Assembly (NCBI GenBank): GCA_026391975.1
Contig: JAPLDB010000063.1
Location: forward strand, 1-34,044
Direction: 5' to 3'
Length of the DNA stretch: 34,044 nt
Source: Bacteroidota bacterium
GTDB taxonomy: Bacteria; Bacteroidota; Bacteroidia; AKYH767-A; 2013-40CM-41-45
Below, one piece after another: positions 24,401-31,724 of the stretch (its first letter is position 1; every line of letters starts with the position of its first letter). The position numbers were made by a program, and so were the translations under genes. The notes under the pieces are model-generated. The model was given only the letters and a program-made list of their open reading frames with translations, was not told where the DNA came from and made no database searches.

Positions 24401-25411
24401 ATGTTTAAAATCGACATCCACAACCACATCATCCCCGAGCACATGCCCGACTGGGTAAAGAAGTTCGGCTATGACGGCTTCATTCACCTCGACCACCATA
24501 AAAATTGCGGTGCGCGCATGATGGTGGGAACAAAATTTTTCCGTGAAGTTGAAAGCAATTGCTGGGACCCAACTGTGCGTATGAAGGAATGTGATCACGC
24601 CGGTGTCCACGTGCAGGTGCTGAGTACAATTCCTGTGATGTTCTCTTATTGGGCCAAGCCAAAGGATTGTCTTGAAGTTTCCATGTTTCTCAACGACCAC
24701 ATTGCAGAAGTTGTCAGCCGGTATCCGAAACGTTTTGTCGGACTTGGTACAATTCCCATGCAGGATCCTGAGCTGGCAGTGGGCGAACTGGAACGCTGCA
24801 TGAAGATCGGATTGAAGGGTGTACAGATAGGATCACATGTAGTAGACGACTGGAATTTGGGGTCACCTGCTTTGTTGCCTGTGTTCGAGGCGGCATCAAG
24901 GTTAAATGCATCTGTATTTGTTCATCCCTGGGACATGGCCGGACAGGAACGCATGCAACGGTATTGGTTACCGTGGCTGTTGGGAATGCCTACTGAAACA
25001 GCCTTAGCAATTTGTTCGATGATTTTTGGAGGCGTATTTGAAAAGCTTCCGAAACTTCGTGTCGCATTTGCACATGGCGGAGGAACATTTCCTTCTCTCA
25101 TCGGAAGAATAGAACATGGCTTCGCAAGCCGTCCCGACCTCGTTGCCATTCACAACAATGAAAACCCGCGGTCATACGTAGGCAAATTTTTTATTGACTC
25201 GCTCGTTCATGAACCCAACGTGTTGGATTACCTTGTAAAATTCATGGGCGCGAACAGAATTGCATTGGGAAGTGATTATCCGTTTCCGCTTGGTGAACAG
25301 GTTCCGGGATCATTAATTGAAAGCATGCCTTATGATGACAAGACAAAAGAACTTCTGCTCAGTGGATCTGCACTGGAATGGCTGAATATGGAAAAGAAAT
25401 TTTTTCAATGA
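24401..25411 (+). CDS. nbaD: Amidohydrolase, 2-amino-3-carboxymuconate-6-semialdehyde decarboxylase type
   Basis: 336 residues of the ACMSD group of the amidohydrolase superfamily. It would decarboxylate the product of the upstream dioxygenase to 2-aminomuconate semialdehyde, away from quinolinate and NAD synthesis. The metal ligands are visible: His7 and His9 in IDIHNHI, His175 in VFVHPWD, His225 in VAFAHGGG and Asp292 in IALGSDYPFP. Arg48 in KFFREVE is at the expected substrate-binding position. The segment DPTVRMKECDHAGVHVQVLS is typical of ACMSD. The start codon overlaps no good ribosome site. The stop overlaps the next start (ATGA at 25408-25411). Confidence 0.93.
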   Translation: MFKIDIHNHIIPEHMPDWVKKFGYDGFIHLDHHKNCGARMMVGTKFFREVESNCWDPTVRMKECDHAGVHVQVLSTIPVMFSYWAKPKDCLEVSMFLNDHIAEVVSRYPKRFVGLGTIPMQDPELAVGELERCMKIGLKGVQIGSHVVDDWNLGSPALLPVFEAASRLNASVFVHPWDMAGQERMQRYWLPWLLGMPTETALAICSMIFGGVFEKLPKLRVAFAHGGGTFPSLIGRIEHGFASRPDLVAIHNNENPRSYVGKFFIDSLVHEPNVLDYLVKFMGANRIALGSDYPFPLGEQVPGSLIESMPYDDKTKELLLSGSALEWLNMEKKFFQ

Positions 25412-26145
25412 AGTGTAAATCAATTCTGCTCTTAGCCACTCTTTTCTTTTGGGAGATAGGTTTTTCACAAACTCAGAAGCCCTTTGCCGCAGTAGAGCTT
25501 TTTACCAGCGAAGGATGCAGCACCTGTCCCCCGGCTGAAAAATTATTATCCGATATTCACGCGGACGCTGAAAAAAATCATAAAAATATTTTCTTCCTTG
25601 AATACCACGTGGACTACTGGAACCGCCTGGGGTGGAAGGATCCATACAGCAGTTTCCAGTATACCCTGCGTCAGAAAAATTACACCAGCGTGTTGAATGA
25701 GGAAAGTCTCTATACGCCGATGATGATTGTAAACGGGAAAGAATCTTTTACGGGATCAGATGAAGTAAAAGCAAAGTCTGCAATCGCATCGGCACTCTCA
25801 GAAACAGAAAGTCTTCAGCTAAAAGTAAAAATAGATTCCACCGAAAGAGATACGGTTTTCGTGACCTACCAGTCTTCGAAAGCAGATAAAAATTTCTTTC
25901 TCCGTTTTGCCATAACAGAAGATCAACTTGTTTCGAAAATCGGCAAGGGGGAAAATTCAGGCAGGACCTTAACGCATGATCACGTCGTAAGGGTTTTCTT
26001 TTCAGGGGAAGTGAGTGATGGAAGAGCACAACTAAAAATTCCGCTGAAAAAATTTGTGCCGAATGAAAACTGTGAGCTTATCGCTTTTATTCAGCACAAG
26101 CAGACCATGAAAATACTTGCTGCTGCCAGTGAAACTTTTAACTAG
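25408..26145 (+). CDS. DUF1223 secreted thioredoxin-like protein
   Basis: 245 residues. A signal peptide (residues 1-20, SILLLATLFFWEIGFSQ) precedes a thioredoxin-fold domain with the redox pair Cys37-x-x-Cys40 in FTSEGCSTCPPAEKLL. Family motifs EYHVDYWNRLGWKDPYSS and YTPMMIVNG follow, and a C-terminal beta-rich domain ends the protein. The function of DUF1223 is not established; the CxxC and export suggest thiol redox work in the periplasm. I chose ATG 25408, which gives the signal peptide an M-K start and overlaps the amidohydrolase stop by four bases, over the in-frame ATG 25378 inside the upstream gene. Translational coupling to the tryptophan gene is likely. It converges on the YceI gene. 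Confidence 0.9.
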   Translation: MKCKSILLLATLFFWEIGFSQTQKPFAAVELFTSEGCSTCPPAEKLLSDIHADAEKNHKNIFFLEYHVDYWNRLGWKDPYSSFQYTLRQKNYTSVLNEESLYTPMMIVNGKESFTGSDEVKAKSAIASALSETESLQLKVKIDSTERDTVFVTYQSSKADKNFFLRFAITEDQLVSKIGKGENSGRTLTHDHVVRVFFSGEVSDGRAQLKIPLKKFVPNENCELIAFIQHKQTMKILAAASETFN

Positions 26146-26693
26146 CTCTTGACATAAGGCGCCAGGGTTGCGTCCACATGTATTTCAATGTCTTCAGCAA
26201 TAGTTTGAACGTACAATGCCGGAACCTCAATGTTGAAATCGGCAATATGGATTTTAAAAACAGATTTCAGGATGATCTGTGATCCGCTAACGGTAACTGT
26301 TCCTGTGGCAGTAATTTTCTTTGATACGCCATGCATCATCATCATGCCTGTAACGGTAGCTTTGTAACATCCGTCTTTTGAAAAATCGATCTTCTCATCA
26401 ATTTTTCCTGCAAAGGTGGAGAATGGAAATTTTTCAGATTCCATGTAATTTTCATTGAAGTGCTCCTGCATCAGGGCGGAACTGAAATTGAATGATGTGA
26501 TGGGAACCTTGAACAAAACTTCCTGTGTCGCAACATTCATAACCGGCTTACAGGCATGGTTATGCGCCTCAATATTTTCAATGACAGAGGCCGAAAAGAA
26601 ACTGATATCAGCCTCTTTTGCCATATACACCTGTGCATTTCCGGCTAAGAATGTGGCAATGATGATTGCCGGGATCAACAAATATTTTTTCAT
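26142..26693 (-). CDS. YceI family periplasmic protein
   Basis: 183 residues, with a signal peptide (KKYLLIPAIIIATFLAGNAQ). The lipocalin-like beta-barrel of YceI shows in ISFFSASVIENIEAHN, FSSALMQEHFNENYMESEKF, KDGCYKATVTGMMMMHGVSK and the end VQTIAEDIEIHVDATL. YceI proteins bind polyisoprenoids such as quinone-like lipids and occur near cytochromes. I use ATG 26693 rather than the in-frame 26729, since only the former starts a signal peptide. It is the last gene of the cytochrome-like cluster, 10 bp behind DUF5777. Its stop (CTA on the plus strand, 26142-26144) shares bases with the TAG of the convergent DUF1223 gene at 26143-26145. Confidence 0.93.
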   Translation of the reverse strand: MKKYLLIPAIIIATFLAGNAQVYMAKEADISFFSASVIENIEAHNHACKPVMNVATQEVLFKVPITSFNFSSALMQEHFNENYMESEKFPFSTFAGKIDEKIDFSKDGCYKATVTGMMMMHGVSKKITATGTVTVSGSQIILKSVFKIHIADFNIEVPALYVQTIAEDIEIHVDATLAPYVKS

Positions 26694-26703
26694 AATGATT
26701 AAT

Positions 26704-27588
26704 TTATAATGTGAATACCCTGGATACATTAAATCCTAAACGTATCCCGGCATTATTCCATTTGGTATCAGTATGTGCGAGGAACTGGTTTTCCACCAGT
26801 CCGAATGAATTGATGAAGTGAACCTGAAAAACGTGTCCTCCGGTTTCAATCTCCCACCCAATTCCCATACTGTCGTAATACTTTGCTTTTGAATATTCAT
26901 TGATGCGGTAAGCATATTCAAAAGTAATGGCCATGCGTTTTGTGAATTTAAGTCGTGTTACACATGCCACGCCGTAAGCATCATTTTTATCAGTGATAAG
27001 TTCAACAAGGTTGTAGTGGACAAACCACGGTGCTATCTGGAATGAAAATGCAGGTGAAAATTTTCTTCCGATCATGATTTCATATGCATAAGACCAACGG
27101 TTGGTTTCGGGTTTATATTTATCATAACCCTGAGCTGCTGTATTGTTGTCTTTTAAACCGGTGCGGTAAGCACTTGCAAAGAGGGTAATACTTAGCGGTG
27201 ATCCACCATGGGTTGATTGGCGTAGTAGGCGATACTTCAGAAATCCATCAACCATTTTTTCCACCGAAGTACGACCGATTCCAAACATAAATCTTCCGTC
27301 AGGACTGTACTCCAGGCCAAGCCGGATGTCGACCGGTCCGTCAATCCCCCATGCATTGATAGATCTGCTGTTAAGTGGTCCAAACCGGTGGGAGATTCGG
27401 AAATCAAGCGTGTTCTTGCCAACGGTTTCAAGGGTATGCTGGTCAATAAGACGCGTGGTCTTAAATGTTGCAACAGTAAATTCTTTGACTGGTGCCTGAG
27501 CAGAGTCAAGAAGGTTCCATAAATCCTGCGCATGAAGTGACCTGCATGCCAACAGCATTAATATGAAAAATACAGTTTTCAGTTTCAT
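26704..27588 (-). CDS. DUF5777 family outer-membrane beta-barrel protein
   Basis: 294 residues from ATG 27588 (the in-frame 27654 start would put a hydrophilic stretch ahead of the signal peptide). The signal peptide ends near SLHAQ. The mature part has alternating strands such as TLDFRISHRFGPL, FMFGIGRTSVEKMVDGFLKY and FQIAPWFVHYNLV, ending in the phenylalanine-rich strand IRLGFNVSRVFTL. It matches DUF5777, a Bacteroidota outer-membrane family of unknown role that is often encoded next to cytochrome c-like lipoproteins and YceI, as here. It is placed between cyt-like genes (11 bp upstream) and yceI (10 bp downstream). Confidence 0.9.
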   Translation of the reverse strand: MKLKTVFFILMLLACRSLHAQDLWNLLDSAQAPVKEFTVATFKTTRLIDQHTLETVGKNTLDFRISHRFGPLNSRSINAWGIDGPVDIRLGLEYSPDGRFMFGIGRTSVEKMVDGFLKYRLLRQSTHGGSPLSITLFASAYRTGLKDNNTAAQGYDKYKPETNRWSYAYEIMIGRKFSPAFSFQIAPWFVHYNLVELITDKNDAYGVACVTRLKFTKRMAITFEYAYRINEYSKAKYYDSMGIGWEIETGGHVFQVHFINSFGLVENQFLAHTDTKWNNAGIRLGFNVSRVFTL

Positions 27589-27599
27589 GTGTGTTTTTC

Positions 27600-27983
27600 T
27601 CAATTGTTTATATAGCCGTGATTGATCCACGATTCTATTTTTTGGATAGAGCAATCGTCCAACTTGCCGCCTCCTTTTGGCATTGCCCTTGCACTCGGGT
27701 CATGGATGATGCTTTTCAGGAAAATATCGTTTGGCGATATCTGAGCAGTTACGCCTGCATAAGTTTCCAGACCCATACCACTGTCAGAGTTGTCAGTATT
27801 GTGACAGGCATTATCGCTGATCCCACAGCCGGAAGTCAGAATAGGTATTATATCATTTGCGTAAGAAATTGTTACACTGGTCGTATCGCATGCCGTTCCT
27901 ATATTTGGATGAATTTCTTCCTGGTTGTCATAGTAACACCCCGTAAAAACTCCAATCGCCGCAAGGAAAAAATATTTTCTCAT
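27600..27983 (-). CDS. Cytochrome c-like lipoprotein with CX6CH motif
   Basis: 127 residues. A lipoprotein signal ends at Cys16 (GVFTGC). A cytochrome c-like domain follows: the candidate heme-binding stretch is Cys53...Cys60-His61 (TSGCGISDNACHN), with six rather than two residues between the cysteines, and a possible axial Met101 in ARAMPKGGGKL. The end helix IESWINHGYINN is typical of the small c-type cytochrome group. Two extra cysteines (32 and 111) could form a disulfide. It is 8 bp after the second cytochrome-like lipoprotein gene and 11 bp before DUF5777. Whether heme is attached is uncertain, given the expanded spacing. Confidence 0.83.
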   Translation of the reverse strand: MRKYFFLAAIGVFTGCYYDNQEEIHPNIGTACDTTSVTISYANDIIPILTSGCGISDNACHNTDNSDSGMGLETYAGVTAQISPNDIFLKSIIHDPSARAMPKGGGKLDDCSIQKIESWINHGYINN

Positions 27984-27991
27984 GGTGTATA

Positions 27992-28354
27992 TTAATTGTT
28001 GAGCGCCCCCTGTTCAATCCAAACGTAAATCTGCTGAATCTGTTTGCTGGTAAGTGAAGGTGATGATGCGGGAGGCATGATGGCTTCTCCTCCTCCTTTA
28101 AGTGAATTGTATAATTTGCTGCCATGGGCATTGTATGATTTTACAGAACCATTGGCGATTACATTATCATATCCAATGAGCGAAAATTGCTCGTTTCCAT
28201 CGTGGCATCCACTCATGGTGCAATTCCCTGAAAGTATCGACTGAATCTCTGTACTGAAATGCACTTCCGGGACATTTGTTAGATCCGGTTCATGCCGGCA
28301 TGAAAGCAGCATCGAAATTGTGGCCAAGCAGAGAGCGAATATTAATCTGGTCAT
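27992..28354 (-). CDS. Cytochrome c-like lipoprotein with CX4CH motif
   Basis: 120 residues. The lipobox is SMLLSC with Cys19 as the lipidation site. The body is a cytochrome c-like domain: VHFSTEIQSILSGNC, then Cys45-x4-Cys50-His51 in NCTMSGCHDG, then GGEAIMPP with Met93 as a possible axial ligand, and the closing helix SKQIQQIYVWIEQGALNN. It is a paralogue-like sister of the downstream protein (same order of elements, same final NN). The cluster runs on with 8-11 bp gaps. A choice-of-anchor V gene precedes it by 32 bp. Confidence 0.85.
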   Translation of the reverse strand: MTRLIFALCLATISMLLSCRHEPDLTNVPEVHFSTEIQSILSGNCTMSGCHDGNEQFSLIGYDNVIANGSVKSYNAHGSKLYNSLKGGGEAIMPPASSPSLTSKQIQQIYVWIEQGALNN

Positions 28355-28366
28355 AAATGAACATGG

Positions 28367-28389
28367 TAAATAAGCCGGAAACTTATTTA
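28367..28389 (-). terminator. Small AT-rich hairpin between the anchor-V gene and the cytochrome-like genes
   Basis: TAAATAAG (28367-28374) and CTTATTTA (28382-28389) form an 8-bp perfect stem with a 7-nt loop. It overlaps the stop codon of the upstream gene. No T-run follows on the minus strand, so it may reduce rather than stop read-through into the four downstream genes. Confidence 0.35.
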
Positions 28390-29214
28390 TTGAATTACTA
28401 TTTTCTTAGAAAATTTATGATCCCCGTTTTCTGCAGAAAGATAATAGATGCCTTTTGCATATGATGAAACGTTCAATTGATATTCACGGTTACCGGAAAC
28501 AGTTAATTCCTGTACTTGTTTTCCTGAAAGATCGAAGACCTTATACATTACAGGATTCGATACTGAATGGTCTGATGCAATGTTCAATACATCAATGGCA
28601 GGATTCGGGTACACTGAAAATAATTGTTGTTCTCCCAGCTCTGCTGTTGAAGCTCCTGTCATAGGTGTAATCAATTGAGAAGCATTATAGACATAGTCCA
28701 GATTCTCATTGCCATTGTTATTTGCAGCTACCCCGCAGTAATACATTGTAACATTTCCAATGTTTGTTGAAGGGGCCGTCCAATGGAATGTGAAAGACAT
28801 TGAATTGGCATTGGCGCCACCATTCAGGGTATGTACTATATTATTCCGGACAACACTACTTACTGTTTTTGTTTTGATCTGAGTATGATAGTCTGCAGAA
28901 GTCAGCGTTCCGGCATTGCTATTCGATGTTGTCAATGCCTCAAGACCAATTCCAAACAAGCTGTTACCGGTTCTGCTTACAGTTGCAGTTACATTATAGG
29001 TATATCCGGGTTCATATTGCCAGTTCACCATATCGGATGTCAGAACAACAGAACCGCCACCTGAATTGAGCGCATAAGAACTGTGACAATTGTTGCATTT
29101 ATTTTCACCGGGAGAGCCGGTGTATCCGGCTTTACCGTTATCGCTCAGCATTTCGCTGGTGAAAACAATAAAAACAGATGAGAGCAGGAGCAGGAAAATG
29201 AATTTTGATGACAT
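28387..29214 (-). CDS. Choice-of-anchor V protein with CxxCH and T9SS type A CTD
   Basis: 275 residues. A signal peptide (FIFLLLLSSVFIVFTS) is followed by the anchor-V (Reeler-like) domain opening GYTGSPGENKCNNCHSSYA, containing Cys40-x-x-Cys43-His44, a canonical heme c attachment motif. Beta-sandwich strands follow (YNVTATVSRTGNSLFGIGLEAL, MSFTFHWTAPSTNIGNVTMYYCG). The end (QLFSVYPNPAIDVLNIASD, VFDLSGKQVQEL, YAKGIYYLS) is a type A T9SS sorting domain. It should therefore reach the surface with a possible heme or metal. It leads the minus-strand cluster by 32 bp and may be its first gene. A weak CACCTTTG box lies on the minus strand at 29263-29270. Confidence 0.9.
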   Translation of the reverse strand: MSSKFIFLLLLSSVFIVFTSEMLSDNGKAGYTGSPGENKCNNCHSSYALNSGGGSVVLTSDMVNWQYEPGYTYNVTATVSRTGNSLFGIGLEALTTSNSNAGTLTSADYHTQIKTKTVSSVVRNNIVHTLNGGANANSMSFTFHWTAPSTNIGNVTMYYCGVAANNNGNENLDYVYNASQLITPMTGASTAELGEQQLFSVYPNPAIDVLNIASDHSVSNPVMYKVFDLSGKQVQELTVSGNREYQLNVSSYAKGIYYLSAENGDHKFSKKIVIQ

Positions 29215-29500
29215 TGTAGTGAATTTTTTAGTGAATTGAATGTGTGAACCTTGATTTTTTTACAAAGGTGAAAACATATATTGGGGAAAACCTGAATATT
29301 TAATGGCAATGACGAAAGTCATCTGGCATATTCATTTCTCATACCAATTTCATCCTGCATCTCAAAGTACTTTAGTGGCGTGTCTTTTAGGGCTGAAGGC
29401 ATGGGAGATAAAGTGCGGAGAATTAGTTGTGAATGATTTTATATCTTCACACAATAATATCTCTCTATTACTATTTATAATTTAATAATACGACAGAGCA

Positions 29501-30178
29501 ATGAAAATTCTTGTAGTAGAAGACGAAAAAGATTTATTGAATGCCATGGTGGACTATCTTCACCAAAGTGGTATGACCTGTGAAAAAGCTTCAACACTTG
29601 AAGAAGCACTGGAGCGCATAGACCTCTATGACTACGATGGAATCATCCTCGACATCGGCTTGCCTGATGGCAGCGGATTACGGGTGATCGAGGAAATGAA
29701 AAAGAAAAACCACCAGACAGGTATATTGATTGTATCCGCAAAAAATTCTCTCGACGACAGGCTTTCAGGTTTGAACATCGGTGCAGATGATTATATCATC
29801 AAACCATTTCACATGCCGGAGCTTGTTGCAAGGATCAAGTCTGTTTTTCGCAGAAGATCATTCCAGGGTAAAAAGGAATTGGTGATGAATGAGTTGCGGG
29901 TCATTCCTGATGAGATGATGTTTTTTGTGAATGACAAACAGGTGCCACTTACAAAGACCGAACATGATCTGCTGATGTTCCTGCTCAGCAATTCCAATAA
30001 AGTACTTACCAAAGAGTCAATCGCAGAGCATTTGTGGGGCGACCATGCCGACATGGCTGATTCATTTGATTTTATTTATAGTCACATCAAAAACCTCCGC
30101 AAAAAGATCATTGATCATGGCGGGCGCGATTACGTCAAATCCGTTTACGGAGTCGGATACAAATTTCATAGTGAATGA
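29501..30178 (+). CDS. OmpR family response regulator
   Basis: 225 residues. The receiver domain (1-115) has the phosphoacceptor Asp51 in GIILDIGLPDGSG, the acid pocket EDE (7-9), and the conserved Lys101 in YIIKPFHMPEL. The winged-helix DNA-binding domain (about 125-222) has LTKTEHDLLMFLLSNSNKVLTKESI, HIKNLRKKI and the end wing YVKSVYGVGYKF. It is a transcriptional regulator. The kinase start overlaps its stop codon (ATGA at 30175-30178), so the two are translated together. The targets are unknown; the genes on both sides code for Cys/His anchor-V surface proteins. Confidence 0.96.
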   Translation: MKILVVEDEKDLLNAMVDYLHQSGMTCEKASTLEEALERIDLYDYDGIILDIGLPDGSGLRVIEEMKKKNHQTGILIVSAKNSLDDRLSGLNIGADDYIIKPFHMPELVARIKSVFRRRSFQGKKELVMNELRVIPDEMMFFVNDKQVPLTKTEHDLLMFLLSNSNKVLTKESIAEHLWGDHADMADSFDFIYSHIKNLRKKIIDHGGRDYVKSVYGVGYKFHSE

Positions 30179-31458
30179 AGTTACTGAATGTAACCAACCG
30201 CTATTACATCATCATCGCTGTTGCATTGATGCTGATTGGTTGCGGCTTTCTCACCTACAGGCTGTTTTATCTTTTTGATAAAGAGATCACCGATCACATG
30301 CTTTATGAAAAGCAGATCATTGATCAGCAGTTGTATGAAGAGAAACAGCTTCAGCATATGAATTTTAAATTCGGTGACCACATCGAAGTTCAGCCTATAG
30401 AAAAGTTTACTTCATTCCGCATTCACATGCGGGACACAGAAATGTATGATGCATTTGAAAAGGGTGTCGTGGCATTCCGAATACTTTCCTATGAGCAGCA
30501 AATAGACAGCTCAGGCTATCGTATTAAAATAAGAAGAAGGCTTACTGAAAATAAGGACGTCATGTATGGCGTTCTCGTTGCCGTTGCGCTGATCAGTTTA
30601 AATATGATCATTTCTTTTTATTTTCTCAACAGATGGTTCTCCATAAAAATATGGGCGCCTTTCTATGCTGCTTTGAAGCTGTTGAAGAATTTTGATTTGC
30701 GTAAGGAAGGTAAGCCACAGTTCAGAACCAGCGCTATCGAAGAGTTCAATAGAATGAATGAAGAATTGCGGAAACTCACGGATAAGGTTTACAATGATTA
30801 CCGCAACCTCAAGGAGTTCACTGAGAACATGTCTCATGAGACCCAGACTCCACTTGCCATCATTCACTCACGGCTGGATGTGCTTATGCAATCAGAAAAT
30901 TTAACCGAGCAACAACAGGAGCAGATTCGCACTACGCTCGATGCCGTGAACAGGTTGTCAAAAATGAACAAGGGCCTCACGCTGATTGCCAAGATTGACA
31001 ACAATCAGTTTGCTGATGAACATAGCGTAGTATTGAGTGAAGTCATCGAAAAGCACCTTTCACAACTTGATATTTTTATTGAAGGAAAAGGAATCCGTGT
31101 GATCAAGAGCCTCAATCCAAGAATGCGGGTGCGTTTGAATCCCCAACTTGTGGATATACTCCTGACCAATCTGCTCAGCAATGCCATCAAATACAATGAA
31201 GAAAATGGTGTGCTGAAGATCAGTATGGATGATCATGGATTTGCGATTTCAAATTCCGGTAGTACGCCGAGCCTGTCTTCGGAACAAATCTTCGAACGAT
31301 TCAGGCGCGGAGAAGATAAAATTGACTCAACAGGATTGGGAATGGCCATTGTAAAAAAGATCTGCGATCACTCCTCTTGCCAGATCGCACATAGTTATGC
31401 AGATAAGATGCACCTCTTTACCGTCAGGATCAATCCTGCCAAGGTGTCTTTCGTCTAA
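30175..31458 (+). CDS. Sensor histidine kinase
   Basis: 427 residues. Two transmembrane segments (about 10-34, IIIAVALMLIGCGFLTYRLF, and 132-155, VLVAVALISLNMIISFYFL) enclose a roughly 95-residue periplasmic sensor domain with no recognisable ligand motif. After a linker comes the dimerisation helix with the phosphoacceptor His221 in ENMSHETQTPLAIIHSRLD. The ATP-binding domain has the N box LLTNLLSNAIKYNEE, a weak G1 (AISNSGS instead of DxGxG), the F box IFERFRRG, and the G2 box TGLGMAIVKKIC. It partners the overlapping response regulator. Confidence 0.95.
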   Translation: MKLLNVTNRYYIIIAVALMLIGCGFLTYRLFYLFDKEITDHMLYEKQIIDQQLYEEKQLQHMNFKFGDHIEVQPIEKFTSFRIHMRDTEMYDAFEKGVVAFRILSYEQQIDSSGYRIKIRRRLTENKDVMYGVLVAVALISLNMIISFYFLNRWFSIKIWAPFYAALKLLKNFDLRKEGKPQFRTSAIEEFNRMNEELRKLTDKVYNDYRNLKEFTENMSHETQTPLAIIHSRLDVLMQSENLTEQQQEQIRTTLDAVNRLSKMNKGLTLIAKIDNNQFADEHSVVLSEVIEKHLSQLDIFIEGKGIRVIKSLNPRMRVRLNPQLVDILLTNLLSNAIKYNEENGVLKISMDDHGFAISNSGSTPSLSSEQIFERFRRGEDKIDSTGLGMAIVKKICDHSSCQIAHSYADKMHLFTVRINPAKVSFV

Positions 31459-31724
31459 GTCGACTGTTGTTTTTTCTATCTGACTTTTTATTTTTACCTG
31501 CATTCATTCTTCATTTTTATATGCAGCACAATCTTCGTGAAAGCAGAATTGGAATTAATTCTGTTTCTATTGATTGAATGAATTTATTATTTATTCCAGA
31601 ATTCAAACAAGGTTGCAATGCTTTCTTTGTAGCATGCATAGCTTGAAGTCCTTGACTGACGTGCGATTCAGGCGCTGCATAAAAACTAACTTAATTATCA
31701 ATTCAACATTCAATTCTGATTGCC

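Noticed and set aside
29303-29485. 60-codon plus-strand frame before the response regulator
   Set aside because: No family resemblance, no ribosome site, and it sits in the promoter region of two divergent genes.
31459-31724. Possible small gene or RNA between the kinase and the SprB protein
   Set aside because: AT-rich sequence with only short shadow frames and no convincing hairpin or promoter; it probably holds the leader of the SprB gene.
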